From Facklamia sp050409585 (lineage in GTDB: Bacteria > Bacillota > Bacilli > Lactobacillales > Aerococcaceae), in contig NZ_JBNUPE010000002.1 of NCBI RefSeq assembly GCF_050409585.1, positions 1 to 64,000 on the forward strand: 64,000 bases of DNA. Direction: 5' to 3'. Positions within the stretch are counted from its first letter, which is position 1, and each line of letters opens with the position of its first letter. Below the pieces are notes generated by a model that was not told where the DNA came from, searched no databases, and saw only the letters and a program-made list of their open reading frames with translations. The position numbers and the translations under genes were made by a program. This document shows, in pieces, positions 1 to 7,901 of the stretch.

Positions 1-126
1 CCAACAACTGTTGAAACCAGTGAAGCGACCACTACAGTGGAGACGACCGAAGAACTAACAACTGTTGAAACCAGTGAAGTGACGACTACAGTGGAGACAA
101 CCGAAGAACCAACAACTGTTGAAACA
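1..126 (+). repeat. 54-bp in-frame tandem repeat in surface-protein stalk
   Basis: Copies at 1-54 and 55-108 are nearly identical, and a third partial copy begins at 109. Each unit encodes 18 residues rich in Thr, Glu and Val. The array extends to the window edge and presumably beyond. The differences between copies are single bases, which suggests recent unit expansion. This kind of array can change copy number between strains. Confidence 0.9.
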
Positions 127-270
127 ACCGATGAAACTTCCTCAGAAACTCCATCTCCTGAAGATACATCCAACCATTTACCACCAACAGGTGAAGAAAA
201 GACTGTCTTAGGAATGCTCTCATTTATAGTTATGGCAATTGGAACCGTTATGCTTTTGAAAAGAAAGTAA
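1..270 (+). CDS. C-terminal part of an LPXTG cell-wall-anchored surface protein (5' truncated by window edge)
   Basis: The frame is open from base 1, so only the last 89 residues are seen. It begins with Thr/Glu/Val-rich 18-residue repeats (PTTVETSEATTTVETTEE and variants), then a Pro/Ser/Thr stretch, the sortase signal LPPTGEE, a hydrophobic segment of about 20 residues and a basic tail KRK at the very end. This is the classic sortase A substrate layout, so the mature protein should be covalently linked to peptidoglycan with the repeats as a stalk. The binding domain lies outside the window, so function is unknown. A rho-independent terminator follows. Confidence 0.9.
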   Translation, partial: PTTVETSEATTTVETTEELTTVETSEVTTTVETTEEPTTVETTDETSSETPSPEDTSNHLPPTGEEKTVLGMLSFIVMAIGTVMLLKRK

Positions 271-336
271 TTATCAAATCTAAATTTATATTGTAGCGAT
301 CTGATCTTAGAAATTAAGATGGAACTTTATTCAAAT

Positions 337-372
337 AAAGAGTCAAAATCATTTGATATTTTGGCTCTTTTT
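337..372 (+). terminator. rho-independent terminator after the LPXTG gene
   Basis: A 13-bp stem (337-349 with 358-370, one G-T pair) around an 8-base loop, ending in TTT. The A-rich left flank means it could also work on the minus strand. Confidence 0.75.
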
Positions 373-484
373 GTTTGGACTTGTTTGTTGCGAGTTCATT
401 GAAAAATGATCGGCTTTTATTTATTAACGGCTTTTTTAATCCTTTGCAACAAACATCTAGTTGTGACTCTTGTAAAACTGAATT

Positions 485-540
485 AGTATGAAAGAATATA
501 ATCCTTTATAATGAAAGGGTATACATACTCAATAAGTATG
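485..540 (+). promoter_or_regulatory. promoter region of the RpiR regulator with AGTATG/CATACT inverted repeat
   Basis: TATAAT motifs lie at 497-502 and 507-512, without a convincing -35. A perfect inverted repeat CATACT-CAATA-AGTATG covers 524-540, and another AGTATG sits at 485-490, so three half-sites flank the start of transcription. The position just upstream of a regulator gene suggests autoregulation, but the bound protein is inferred. Confidence 0.4.
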
Positions 541-592
541 CATTTAGACCACTTATAACTTGATGAGATACAAAAAAGGAGATCATAAATCT

Positions 593-1327
593 ATGTACCA
601 AGTAATCAACCAATTGCAAGAGAGGAATTTTGCTAAGAAAATAAGTCAAAGTGAAAAAGTTGTACTGGATTATTTAGAGAATCATTTTGCATCAATTCCC
701 AATCAAACCGTGTTAAAAATTGCCCAAGAGACTTATACCTCACAAGCGACAATAAACCGAACGTGTAAGTTGTTAGGCTTTAAAGGGTTCAGTGAACTTA
801 AATATGCGGTACAAGCAGACATCAATTTACAAAAACGTAAAGCACATTCAGGATTGACCACTACTGAAAGTGCTGTGGATCTGATTGACTTTGCAAGTTT
901 GGCTGATTTAGCAGGGGCTATCTATACCCATCGCCACCACTTAATGCTCTTTGGTCTAGGGGCTTCCGGGGTCACCGCACGCTACATGGCAAGGCAGTTG
1001 ATTTATTTAGGCATTCCGGTGGTGATTATTTCTGAAATCAAAATGTTGGAGCATTTTCACAATTATAGCCTATTAGTACTTTCATCTTCAGGTGAAACAC
1101 AGCGCTGCTTGCAAGTTATTGAGAAAGCCAAAGCAAAAAAAATGACGGTCTTTGCGATAACCAAAAAGGATTCTTCAGTCATGAAGGCCAGTAAATTAAG
1201 CTTTTATCATGACGTTCAAGTGAATTTATTGGACGGTTTGTCAAGGGAACAGCAAGTGCATATGATTTTAATGGTCAATGAAACAATTAACTACCTCAAA
1301 TCAAACTATTTGAAGTTAGTTAAATAA
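593..1327 (+). CDS. RpiR/MurR-family transcriptional regulator (HTH + SIS domain)
   Basis: A 244-residue protein. The N-terminal third is an RpiR-type helix-turn-helix (TSQATINRTCKLLGFKGFSE near residues 47-66), followed by a SIS sugar-phosphate-binding domain (FGLGASGVTARYMARQL, then LVLSSSGET). I place the start at ATG 593, which has AAAAAGGAGAT about 10 bases upstream; an in-frame TTG at 560 has no ribosome-binding site. The gene lies just upstream of and co-directional with a PTS transporter and a GH4 glycosidase, so it probably senses a phosphorylated disaccharide or hexose phosphate and controls those genes. Family is secure; effector and activator/repressor role are inferred. Confidence 0.85.
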   Translation: MYQVINQLQERNFAKKISQSEKVVLDYLENHFASIPNQTVLKIAQETYTSQATINRTCKLLGFKGFSELKYAVQADINLQKRKAHSGLTTTESAVDLIDFASLADLAGAIYTHRHHLMLFGLGASGVTARYMARQLIYLGIPVVIISEIKMLEHFHNYSLLVLSSSGETQRCLQVIEKAKAKKMTVFAITKKDSSVMKASKLSFYHDVQVNLLDGLSREQQVHMILMVNETINYLKSNYLKLVK

Positions 1328-1352
1328 GTTCTTTAACAAAGTGGCCATTTGT

Positions 1353-1364
1353 GGATAATTATCC
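1353..1364. promoter_or_regulatory. perfect 12-bp palindrome GGATAATTATCC, candidate operator
   Basis: Perfectly self-complementary 12-mer upstream of the PTS promoter region and downstream of the regulator's stop codon. It is a plausible operator for the RpiR protein, but the assignment is from position only. Confidence 0.35.
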
Positions 1365-1387
1365 GTCCACTTGGAGCCATCCGTCTT

Positions 1388-1402
1388 ATGTAAGCGCTAT
1401 AA
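1388..1402 (+). promoter_or_regulatory. cre-like site (CcpA) upstream of the PTS/GH4 operon
   Basis: ATGTAAGCGCTATAA matches the cre consensus WTGNAANCGNWNNCW at all but one constrained position (A for C near the 3' end). It overlaps a TATAAT at 1398-1403 that may be the -10 of the operon. CcpA repression of a sugar operon is expected; binding itself is inferred. Confidence 0.5.
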
Positions 1403-1530
1403 TACAAAAGAAGTAAATTAAGAATATAAGAGAGGAGGAAGAATGAATCATTAGGTAGAAAAGAGACAGGGTTTCTACTGCAAGACACGATCGGTAACAC
1501 TAGAAACTATAAAAGAGAGGATGTTGTCAA

Positions 1531-3186
1531 TTGAAAAATTTTAGAAAGAATTTTCAAAGTTTTGGCAAATCTCTGTTATTCCCAATTAGTTTGCTTTCAT
1601 TCATGGCAATCTTTCTGGGGCTATCAGCTGCTTTACAAAACGAAAATATAATCCGTTACGTGCCTTTTTTAGGGAACGAGATTTTACAAAACATTTTTGG
1701 CATGATTCGTAAGTTATCCGCGTTACCATTTGGGTACTTACCTATTTTATTCGCTATGTCGATTCCATTAGGAATGGTTAGAAGAGATAAGGAAGTAGCC
1801 GTTTATTCAGGGGCAGTAGGATATATTGCCATGCTGATTGGGATGACGTATGTATTACAACTTCAAGGCTTAACTCCGGACACAACGTCAATTAATTATT
1901 TAATGGAAACAGAGGGCTTGTCTCAAGTCGATGCTACTTTACAGAATTCCTTATTTACTAGTACGCTAGGCCTCTTTGTATATAATACCAATGTTATCGG
2001 TGGTATTATTGCCGGTTTAATGGGTGTCTTCTTACATAATAAATACCGTAACACTGAATTACATCAATCCCTTACTTTCTATAGTGGGAAACGTTTTGTA
2101 CCAATTGTCGTAGCCATCGTGATGGCGATAGTCGGTGCCTTGTTAACCATCGTATGGCCTTTGGTAAATCAACTTATTATTGCTTTAGGTGGACTTATCA
2201 GCGAAACAGGCTCTTTGGGAATCTTTTTATACGGAATGATCGAAAAACTGATGATTCCAACGGGGTTGCACCATGTACTCAACCAGACTTTCCGTTTCAC
2301 CGCCTTGGGTGGGATTGAAAATATCAACGGTGAATCACTGGTCGGAGCCCTTCAAATTTATCTCTATCAATTAGACAACGGTCTTCCTTTTTCAACGGAT
2401 GCAACAGCCTTCCTCGCTCAAGGTAAGATCTTGCAGATGGTATTCGGTATGCCGGCAGCTGTTTTAGCGATGTATCATATGGCTCTACCAGAAAAAAGAG
2501 ACCGTTTATTGAAATTCTTTATTCCAGGTGTCACTGCGGTGATTTTAACTGGGATTACCGAACCGATTGAATTCTCATTTATCTTTATTTCACCAATCTT
2601 GTGGGTAGTGAATTCAATATTTGCAGGAATTGCCTTCTTAATTCCAGCCTTATTAGATGTGGCTATCGGAAATGTTCAGGGGGGAATCATCGATTGGTTC
2701 GTCTTTGGGGTACTGCAAGGTGCTGAAACGAAATGGTATATTTATCTCATTGCCGGACCCATCTTCTTCGCCGTTTATTATTTCACTTTCAAATTTATTA
2801 TCACCCGACTTAATATCATGACCTTAGGTCGTCAAGCCAGTGATTTTGTTGAAGAAGAAGTTGACGGTAATGCGGAGGTAGATATTACAGAAGCGAATCG
2901 TTTAACCGCGCAAAATATTGTCAATGGCTTAGGAGGCGTTGATAATATTACTGATGTTGATAATTGCATCAGTCGTTTACGTGTGGAAGTCAAAGACAGT
3001 TCGTTAATTGATGAAAGTTTACTTAACCGGACCCAACCCAATGGTATTATCAAACCAGATGACCATACCATCCATGTGGTTTACGGCGGAAGAATTACAC
3101 AAATGCGTAACATCGTTGACGATTACATTTATAATCGTAAAGATCAAAAAATACAAAAGGAGACCGCAGAAAATGAAAAAAAATAA
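1531..3186 (+). CDS. PTS transporter subunit EIICB, glucose/maltose (alpha-glucoside) family
   Basis: A 551-residue membrane protein that imports and phosphorylates a sugar. Residues 1 to about 430 are the polytopic EIIC domain, with the EIIC-typical GITEPIEFSFIF near 345 and LMIPTGLHHVLNQTFRF near 235. A linker leads to an EIIB domain whose phosphorylated cysteine is Cys479 in DNCISRLRVEV. There is no EIIA domain, so phosphate must come from a separate EIIA. The TTG start has AGAGAGG 10 bases upstream. It overlaps the following GH4 gene by 14 bases, a pairing known for maltose and other alpha-glucosides (Bacillus MalP/MalA, Klebsiella AglA/AglB). The exact sugar is inferred from that partner. 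Confidence 0.88.
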   Translation: MKNFRKNFQSFGKSLLFPISLLSFMAIFLGLSAALQNENIIRYVPFLGNEILQNIFGMIRKLSALPFGYLPILFAMSIPLGMVRRDKEVAVYSGAVGYIAMLIGMTYVLQLQGLTPDTTSINYLMETEGLSQVDATLQNSLFTSTLGLFVYNTNVIGGIIAGLMGVFLHNKYRNTELHQSLTFYSGKRFVPIVVAIVMAIVGALLTIVWPLVNQLIIALGGLISETGSLGIFLYGMIEKLMIPTGLHHVLNQTFRFTALGGIENINGESLVGALQIYLYQLDNGLPFSTDATAFLAQGKILQMVFGMPAAVLAMYHMALPEKRDRLLKFFIPGVTAVILTGITEPIEFSFIFISPILWVVNSIFAGIAFLIPALLDVAIGNVQGGIIDWFVFGVLQGAETKWYIYLIAGPIFFAVYYFTFKFIITRLNIMTLGRQASDFVEEEVDGNAEVDITEANRLTAQNIVNGLGGVDNITDVDNCISRLRVEVKDSSLIDESLLNRTQPNGIIKPDDHTIHVVYGGRITQMRNIVDDYIYNRKDQKIQKETAENEKK

Positions 3187-4495
3187 TATAGTGGTTGTCG
3201 GTGGCGGATCTACTTGGACACCGGGTATTTTAAAAGCAATGACTAAACATCTGGATAAGTTTCCGATTAACAAATTGGTGCTTTATGATATTGATGAGAA
3301 ACGGCAAGCAGTGATTGGGGAATTTGGCAAAATACTCTTTAGAGAAGAAGCTCCAGAGGTAGACTTTAGCTATACGACAGATAAAAAAGAAGCGTATTCA
3401 AATGTGGATTTTGTCTTCTGTCAAATGCGGACAGGTGGCTACGATATGCGTGATCGCGATGAAAAAATTCCACTTCAACTCGGTGTCATTGGCCAAGAAA
3501 CGTGTGGGCCGGGTGGATTTGCCTATGGTATGCGATCAATTAGAGATATGGAAGAAATGGTAAATGATGTGCGCCATTACAGTCCGGATGCATGGATCCT
3601 TAACTATACAAACCCAGCGGCAATTGTAGCTCTAGCACTAGATAAAATCTTCCCAGAAGAGGATAAAATTCTAAATATTTGTGATCAACCCGTCAACCTC
3701 TTACGTTCTTTCGGTAAGCTCTTAGACTACGATGCAGATAAATTTGAACCGGTTTATTTTGGTCTTAATCACTTTGGTTGGTTTACCCATCTTTACGATG
3801 AATTTGGTAAGGATCGCGCACCAGAACTAAAAGAAATGATTCTTAATGGGGGCTTTCGACCAGTGGATGCCGAACAGCGTGACCAATCATGGTTGGATAC
3901 CTATGCAATGGTGGAAGATATGTTGCGAGACTTCCCAGATTATCTACCCAACACCTATTTACAATATTACCTCTATCCAGACGCTAAATTAGCTAAACTA
4001 GATCCAAATTGGACTCGTAGTGATGAGGTGCGAAATGGGCGCGAGAAAAAAGTCTTTACTGAATGTCGCCGTATTATTAAGAATGGCACAGCAAAAGATT
4101 CAGATATCGTGCATAATGATGCGCACGGAGACATGATTGTTGAAGTCGCTGCTTCGATTGCCAACAATTTAAGGAAGACTTTTGTAGTTATAGTCCGTAA
4201 CGAAGGAATTGTTGCGAACTTACCGGATGATTGCATGATTGAGGTCGCTGCTTCACTAGGAGTCAATGGTCCACGACCTTACGCAGTAGGAAAAGTAGGC
4301 ACATTCTATAAAGGCATGATCGAAGGGCAACACGCCTTTGAACAATTAACGGTCGAAGCCTACCTTGAAGAATCTTATGATAAGGCCTTACAAGCACTTA
4401 CTTTAAATCGTACGGTTGTCGATGCCAAAAAGGCGCGTCAAGTCTTGGATGCTTTGATTGAAGCCAACAAAGAATATTGGCCGACTTTAAAATAA
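3173..4495 (+). CDS. GH4 family 6-phospho-glucosidase, probably 6-phospho-alpha-glucosidase
   Basis: A 440-residue NAD- and metal-dependent glycosidase that would split the phosphorylated disaccharide delivered by the upstream PTS. The N-terminus carries the nucleotide-binding motif VVGGGSTWTPG, followed by GQETCGPGGFAYGMRS and LNYTNPAA. Metal-ligand positions of the family are Cys170 (in ICDQPV) and His200 (in FGLNHFGW). A CD at the metal cysteine is typical of the alpha-specific GlvA/MalH/AglB group, as opposed to CN in beta-specific CelF. Length matches GlvA/MalH. Start ATG 3173 has AAAAGGAGA 10 bases upstream and overlaps the EIICB stop. Substrate anomer is inferred. Confidence 0.88.
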   Translation: MKKNNIVVVGGGSTWTPGILKAMTKHLDKFPINKLVLYDIDEKRQAVIGEFGKILFREEAPEVDFSYTTDKKEAYSNVDFVFCQMRTGGYDMRDRDEKIPLQLGVIGQETCGPGGFAYGMRSIRDMEEMVNDVRHYSPDAWILNYTNPAAIVALALDKIFPEEDKILNICDQPVNLLRSFGKLLDYDADKFEPVYFGLNHFGWFTHLYDEFGKDRAPELKEMILNGGFRPVDAEQRDQSWLDTYAMVEDMLRDFPDYLPNTYLQYYLYPDAKLAKLDPNWTRSDEVRNGREKKVFTECRRIIKNGTAKDSDIVHNDAHGDMIVEVAASIANNLRKTFVVIVRNEGIVANLPDDCMIEVAASLGVNGPRPYAVGKVGTFYKGMIEGQHAFEQLTVEAYLEESYDKALQALTLNRTVVDAKKARQVLDALIEANKEYWPTLK

Positions 4496-4503
4496 AGAGG
4501 GAT

Positions 4504-4535
4504 ACGACGTAAGAGTTATGCTTACGTCGTTTTTC
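4504..4535 (+). terminator. rho-independent terminator after the GH4 gene
   Basis: Perfect 10-bp stem ACGACGTAAG / CTTACGTCGT with a 7-base loop and a T run. It lies between the GH4 gene and glycerate kinase, so readthrough or an unseen promoter must feed the kinase. Confidence 0.85.
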
Positions 4536-4556
4536 TAAATAAGGAGAAGGTGTTTA

Positions 4557-5699
4557 ATGAAGATATTAGCAGCAATCGATTCCTTTAAAGGATCAATGAC
4601 TAGTGAACAAGCCAATTTATGCGTTAAAGATGCTTTACCTAATCATTCAGTCACCTGCTTTCCAATCGCAGACGGCGGTGAGGGAACAGTGGATGCCTTT
4701 GTATCGGTATTAAAAGGGGAATATATTACACAAACCATCAAGGGTGTTGATGGTAAGGCATTTAATGGAAAATGGGGATGGATTGAGCAGGAAAAATTAG
4801 CCATTATAGAAGTAGCACAAGGAGCAGGTATTATTCATGCCGACCCTAAAAACTTAGACCCTACGCGCCATACTAGCTATGGGGTAGGACAACAACTGAT
4901 ACAAGCACTTGATTTTGGTGCTGAAAGGATTATTCTTGGTTTAGGTGGTAGTGCGACCGTTGACGGAGGAATGGGCTTACTTCAAGCGCTAGGCTTAAAA
5001 TTTTTTGATAGCCACCAGCAAGAGTTGCCCATTTTACCTGTAGAGTTGAATCGAGTAGCAAGTATGGATCCGTCAGGTATCGATCGACGGATGAAGCAGG
5101 TTGATTTAATACTTGCCTCTGATGTAAATAATCCCTTAATAGGTCCTAAAGGAGCAAGCTATGTCTTTGGGCCACAAAAAGGCTTAGCTACTAAAGACCT
5201 TCCTACTTATGATGCTTCGATGAAAAATTACGCCGACCTATTGTTAGAGGCCACAAAAAAAGACTATCGACATTTAGAAGGGGCCGGAGCAGCAGGAGGG
5301 ATAGGTTTTGCCTTATCGACCTTTTTTGGAGCCAAATTTAGAAATGGGCTTTTCTTATTAGCTGAAAAAGGGAACCTTGACGCATTGATTAAAGAAGCCG
5401 ATCTGATTATAACTGGTGAAGGTAGATTCGATGATCAGTCCCTCAGTGGCAAAGTACCTATTGGTATCAGTCGCTTGGCTAAAAAGTATCAGGTACCCGT
5501 CTTGTTATTTGCTGGACAGATTGATAGTCAACAAGTTGCCCTTCCTGAAGAAAACTTATTCGCCTTAATACCTATTGTTGATCGCCCTATGGAATTGGAC
5601 CGAGCAATGGAATTGAGTCAACAACTGTTAACCAAAGCTGTGGAGAGGACGATCAATCTGATTGAGTTCGCTCAAAAAAATAAGCTGGTTTGCTTATAA
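4557..5699 (+). CDS. glxK: glycerate kinase (GlxK/GckA type)
   Basis: A 380-residue glycerate kinase of the bacterial GlxK family, phosphorylating glycerate with ATP. Seen are the N-terminal MKILAAIDSFKGSMTSEQA, FPIADGGEGT near residue 39, LGLGGSATVDGGMG near 129 and ITGEGRFDDQSLSGKVP near 285, all family signatures, and full family length. AAGGAGAAGG precedes the ATG. It follows the GH4 gene but is separated by a strong terminator. A link to the alpha-glucoside genes is not obvious. No partner dehydrogenase is adjacent. Confidence 0.92.
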   Translation: MKILAAIDSFKGSMTSEQANLCVKDALPNHSVTCFPIADGGEGTVDAFVSVLKGEYITQTIKGVDGKAFNGKWGWIEQEKLAIIEVAQGAGIIHADPKNLDPTRHTSYGVGQQLIQALDFGAERIILGLGGSATVDGGMGLLQALGLKFFDSHQQELPILPVELNRVASMDPSGIDRRMKQVDLILASDVNNPLIGPKGASYVFGPQKGLATKDLPTYDASMKNYADLLLEATKKDYRHLEGAGAAGGIGFALSTFFGAKFRNGLFLLAEKGNLDALIKEADLIITGEGRFDDQSLSGKVPIGISRLAKKYQVPVLLFAGQIDSQQVALPEENLFALIPIVDRPMELDRAMELSQQLLTKAVERTINLIEFAQKNKLVCL

Positions 5700-5764
5700 A
5701 ATGAAAGGTTTTAATAGAAAAAGACTGTCAAAAAGGATGTTCTTTTAAGGTTATTTTAAAAAAG

Positions 5765-5793
5765 TTGAAAGCGTTCTCACAATTTTATATACT
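5765..5793 (+). promoter_or_regulatory. promoter TTGAAA-17-TATACT with full-match cre site on the -35
   Basis: The -35 (5765-5770) and -10 (5788-5793) are 17 bases apart. TTGAAAGCGTTCTCA at 5765-5779 fits the cre consensus WTGNAANCGNWNNCW at every constrained position and covers the -35, the arrangement expected for CcpA repression. It would drive the small membrane protein at 5873. Confidence 0.65.
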
Positions 5794-5872
5794 TAATTAG
5801 CGTTAGAAATTTAGTATGATTGTGTATTGCATGCGAATAACTCAGTTAAAAATATTTTTCTGGGGGAATGGG

Positions 5873-6064
5873 ATGCTTTCTACAAAATTGTTTGTTGTTT
5901 TCTTAATATTTCTTTTAGTTTTAATGATGGTTGCGATTTATCAATGGTATAAAGAAAAAGATCCTTACAAGAGAACAATTAATAAGCGTATCAGTATTAT
6001 TTTAATAATAATTAATTTACTCGCTTTTCTTCCTTTTCTTGCATATTTGTTTCATAAATTCTAA
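5873..6064 (+). CDS. small two-helix membrane protein of unknown function
   Basis: I do not recognise this 63-residue protein. It has two hydrophobic helices (about residues 5-22 and 42-59) joined by a basic/charged loop containing YKEKDPYKRTINKR, so a hairpin membrane protein is likely. ATG 5873 is preceded by GGGGGAATGG; an in-frame ATG at 5816 has no ribosome-binding site and would add a less plausible N-terminus. The upstream promoter carries a cre site, suggesting it is expressed when preferred sugar is exhausted. Confidence 0.55.
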   Translation: MLSTKLFVVFLIFLLVLMMVAIYQWYKEKDPYKRTINKRISIILIIINLLAFLPFLAYLFHKF

Positions 6065-6395
6065 AAGGAGACCTTATTAAAAAATAAAGGTCGTCTTATT
6101 AGGGCAATTGAATGTTAAATAATCTTAAAACAGATTTTTAATCTATGTTTGACCGTTGGGGGGCTCAAGAATTTGAGTCTTCTTAATAGGACGCAGGTAT
6201 TGTCTAATATAAAGATTTCAACTCAAATCATAAGTAATAGGTTAACCAACTCCATTGTTAGTGTTCGGTCAATAATAAAGAGTGTCATTCAATATCAAGG
6301 ATCAGTTAGGGCACAAAATAATTAAAATTTAAACCATTAACTATACGTTTTGTTTGCACTCTGTGATATACTATCTTAAAAAGGAGGTTGTTCAA
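6065..6395. other. intergenic region, 331 bp
   Basis: Contains an imperfect hairpin just after the small membrane gene (about 6066-6098), a short inverted repeat near 6162-6179 (GCTCAA-GAA-TTGAGT), and the promoter of the next gene. No convincing gene in between. Confidence 0.4.
6364..6372 (+). promoter_or_regulatory. extended -10 promoter element (TGATATACT)
   Basis: TG-A-TATACT at 6364-6372 is a good extended -10; no clear -35 is needed. Transcription would begin about 6379, right at the ribosome-binding site AAAAAGGAGG, giving a very short leader. Confidence 0.4.
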
Positions 6396-6641
6396 ATGAT
6401 TCATTATACGTCAACAGATTTAGGGACCAATGTTTCAGAAGAAGAAGTGATTGATCAAATCAAACAAGCCACTAAACCTATTCGTTTCACCCATTGGGAA
6501 GGGATGGGAACTCCCATTCATAATCAAGAAATTTCGAAAGAAGAAGCCATTGAAATTATAAGAAATGAACACACAACATTGATTACTGAAAATGATAAAA
6601 TCATTAATGTGCAGACCTTTGAGGCATATAATAGACCCTAA
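6396..6641 (+). CDS. small hypothetical cytoplasmic protein (81 aa)
   Basis: Unrecognised acidic 81-residue protein without membrane segments or signal peptide. ATG 6396 has an ideal AAAAAGGAGG ribosome-binding site 7 bases upstream; the longer frame from 6354 uses TTG without one. The sequence shows helices (SEEEVIDQIKQATK, SKEEAIEIIRNEH) around a central aromatic part (RFTHWEGMGTPIH). It stands alone between two intergenic regions and is followed by a strong hairpin. No function can be assigned. Confidence 0.6.
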   Translation: MIHYTSTDLGTNVSEEEVIDQIKQATKPIRFTHWEGMGTPIHNQEISKEEAIEIIRNEHTTLITENDKIINVQTFEAYNRP

Positions 6642-6720
6642 TTCTTCAAATCAATGCAGTCGTTAATTGGAACGATTGATGCGACGGTTTAAACAATAAA
6701 AGTCTGGTGGTTTAAAAGTT

Positions 6721-6771
6721 AAATAAATAGGGCTGAGGATAAGACAACTTTATCTTCAGCCCTATTTATTT
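6721..6771. terminator. bidirectional hairpin terminator
   Basis: Long stem of about 20 bp pairing AAATAAATAGGGCTGA with its complement near 6756-6771, flanked by A- and T-rich sequence on both sides. Confidence 0.7.
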
Positions 6772-6968
6772 ATCTTACATTAAGTTTTATATAATTCTAA
6801 GATTGTTTTCATTATTTTACACAAAATTCTGGACTGGATTAAACGCTAGATGCTCAATTTTTATGGTCTGTAAGCATCCCTTTAGGGGGTTCAAACAGTC
6901 CTGTGCTAAACTATTACTAAAGAGAGATGGAATCTTTCCAGTACTAGAAAATAGAAGGAGTGTTTGAT

Positions 6969-7901
6969 ATGAAAGCCATTGTTATCAATCAATACGGCGA
7001 TACCGATCAATTTGTAGAAGCCAATCTACCTCAACCGCAGCTTAAAGACAATCAAGTTTTAATTGAATTGCATGCCACATCCATCAACCGCTTTGATACC
7101 AAGGTGCGAAGAGGTGAGATGGCTGAAGTAATTTCTTTTGACTTTCCCATTATTTTGGGACTGGATGCTGCCGGAGTAGTGGTGGAGGTAGGTAAAGATG
7201 TTACTCAATTCAAAGTGGGGGATGAAGTCTTTGCCAATTCCTCTTTAAAAAGTGGAACCTACACTGAGTATGTGGCGGTTAAGGAGAGTTTAGTTGCCCA
7301 TAAGCCGAAAAATATAACATTTAAAGAAGCGGCCGCTGTTCCAATGGTGGGTCTAACTGCTTGGCAAGCCATGGTGGAGTTTGGTCGAGTTAAAGAAGGT
7401 GACCACGTGCTGATTCATGCCGGTTCGGGTGGTGTAGGCAGCTTTGCTATTCAAATCGCTAAAAGTTTTGGTGCATATGTTTATTCAACAGCCAGTGGTA
7501 AGAATGAAGACATGCTTAAAAAGCTGGGCGTTGATCGCTTCATTAATTATAAAACCACTGATTTTGCTGAGGTGGCTAAAGACTTAGACTTAGTCTTAGA
7601 TACCTTGGGTGGCGAAACACTAGCTAAAAGTTTGGCTCTCGTAAAGGACGGCGGACGAATTGTTTCTACCGTGGGTCAAGCCGACCAGGAAAAAGCTAAA
7701 GCAAGAAACATTACGGTTGAAGCTCTTGCGGCCAAATCGAATGGAAACCACTTAGCCAAACTAGCTGAGTTAATTGAAAAGGGCCAAGTTAAACCTTATA
7801 TCGGGCATGAATTCCCATTGACGGCTCATGGCTTAAGTGAGGCTCATAAAATCAGTGAAAGCCACCATGCTAAGGGTAAAATAGTGATTGTCATCAAATA
7901 A
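6969..7901 (+). CDS. NADPH:quinone reductase-like zinc-free MDR-superfamily oxidoreductase
   Basis: A 310-residue medium-chain dehydrogenase/reductase. The N-terminal GroES-like fold contains GLDAAGVVVEVGKDV near residues 56-70 and VGDEVFANS; the Rossmann fold carries HAGSGGVGSFAIQIAKSFGA near 150-169. The structural-zinc cysteines of alcohol dehydrogenases are absent, as in quinone oxidoreductases. ATG 6969 is chosen because GAAGGAG lies 8 bases upstream; the in-frame GTG at 6960 overlaps that site. Monocistronic. Substrate (quinone, enone or aldehyde) cannot be told. Confidence 0.85.
   Translation: MKAIVINQYGDTDQFVEANLPQPQLKDNQVLIELHATSINRFDTKVRRGEMAEVISFDFPIILGLDAAGVVVEVGKDVTQFKVGDEVFANSSLKSGTYTEYVAVKESLVAHKPKNITFKEAAAVPMVGLTAWQAMVEFGRVKEGDHVLIHAGSGGVGSFAIQIAKSFGAYVYSTASGKNEDMLKKLGVDRFINYKTTDFAEVAKDLDLVLDTLGGETLAKSLALVKDGGRIVSTVGQADQEKAKARNITVEALAAKSNGNHLAKLAELIEKGQVKPYIGHEFPLTAHGLSEAHKISESHHAKGKIVIVIK

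Larger units (their letters stand above)
271..592. other. intergenic region, 322 bp
   Basis: Holds the terminator at 337-372 and the promoter and operator-like region of the RpiR gene (about 485-540). No further gene is visible; short open frames here lack ribosome-binding sites. Confidence 0.6.

Noticed and set aside
1..126. Tandem repeat as a CRISPR array
   Set aside because: Units are contiguous, in frame with a surface-protein stalk and have no unique spacers; no cas gene is present.
3008..3172. N-terminal extension of the GH4 protein
   Set aside because: The frame is open upstream within the EIICB gene, but family alignment and the RBS place the start at 3173.
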